NCBI GenBank assembly: GCA_015183035.1
Contig: JACZZP010000003.1
Location: 186,001 to 250,000 of the forward strand
Length of the DNA: 64,000 nucleotides
Origin: Meloidogyne chitwoodi
Lineage: Eukaryota; Nematoda; Chromadorea; Rhabditida; Meloidogynidae
Direction of reading: 5' to 3'
The notes beneath the pieces are model-generated. The model searched no databases and had not been told where the DNA came from. It saw only the letters and a list, made by a program, of their open reading frames with translations. A program made the translations under genes and the position numbers. This document shows positions 63,903-64,000 of the stretch, in pieces (positions within the stretch are counted from its first letter, which is position 1; each line of letters opens with the position of its first letter).

Positions 63903-64000
63903 TTATTCCTTCCATCTATGGGCACAACTTGCACATCGATAAAATATTGTCATAGGTTCATCTGCACTTCTAGTTTGTATTTGTTGAAAATATGCCTTAT
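63903..64000 (-). CDS. POLR3K: RNA polymerase III subunit RPC11/POLR3K, C-terminal exon (partial)
   Basis: The window cuts the gene; only the last 31 or so residues are present: [30 protein letters not shown], stop. The [10 protein letters not shown] hairpin with acidic D-E at its tip is the catalytic RNA-cleavage element of TFIIS-like zinc ribbons, and C-x2-C with HRW closes the ribbon. [15 protein letters not shown] and the ending HRWKE fit POLR3K ([20 protein letters not shown]) better than TFIIS, which ends NRWKFC. This subunit gives Pol III its cleavage and termination activity. The 5' part lies beyond the right edge. Confidence 0.85.
   Translation of the reverse strand, partial: KAYFQQIQTRSADEPMTIFYRCASCAHRWKE

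Overview
This window is nuclear DNA of a nematode, most likely a tylenchid plant parasite of the root-knot (Meloidogyne) type. The base composition is extremely A+T-rich. Genes are cut by many introns, often 30-60 bp long, which typically begin G|GTTTTTT and end AG. Every conserved protein has a clear metazoan or nematode counterpart (UNC-97/PINCH, ACK, nicalin, CDK8, LMX1-class LIM-homeodomain, MKSR-1/B9D1, ABHD17, ZPR1, ABCF1, BiP). The species is an inference from composition and intron style.

Layout, left to right. 1-5.1 kb: no gene seen; four tRNA-derived SINE-like copies in tandem plus one inverted copy. 5.2-9.6 kb (minus): ABCF1-type ABC protein and an RSRC1-like splicing protein, 199 bp apart. 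9.6-11.0 kb (minus): a G+C-rich island of small exon-like blocks that reads as one frame with a single internal TGA. 11.6-17.8 kb (plus): ZPR1, an unrecognised basic/coiled-coil protein and an unrecognised multi-pass membrane protein, closely spaced. 17.8-22.4 kb: gene-poor. 22.4-32.3 kb (plus): UNC-97/PINCH, an ACK-family tyrosine kinase, and a protein resembling the N-terminal region of SPATA5/AFG2 without AAA domains. 33.3-34.8 kb (minus): ABHD17. 35.05-37.43 kb: a complete MULE DNA transposon with long inverted repeats and an 8-bp target duplication. 37.7-48.9 kb (plus): nicalin, CDK8, and a four-pass membrane protein whose 3.1-kb intron is filled by a fold-back repeat. 50.2-55.7 kb (plus): an LMX1/lim-6-type gene, with a mitochondrial bL36 gene nested in its intron on the other strand, then B9D1/mksr-1. 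56.7-64 kb (minus): eIF4E, BiP/GRP78 and the 3' end of the RNA polymerase III subunit RPC11/POLR3K.

The genes cover general housekeeping: translation (ABCF1, eIF4E, bL36m), transcription (POLR3K, CDK8, LMX1), splicing, ER folding and membrane-protein biogenesis (BiP, nicalin), adhesion and kinase signalling (PINCH, ACK), and cilia (B9D1). They do not form one pathway. The accessory layer is more unusual: degenerate tRNA-like SINEs in introns, short CCGGAA/TCTGATTTT repeats in many introns and spacers, three MITE-like hairpins, a MULE and a large fold-back array. I found no CRISPR array, rRNA gene or intact tRNA gene.

Exon boundaries were read by eye from GT-AG sites, frame and homology. CDS spans run from start codon to stop codon and include introns.
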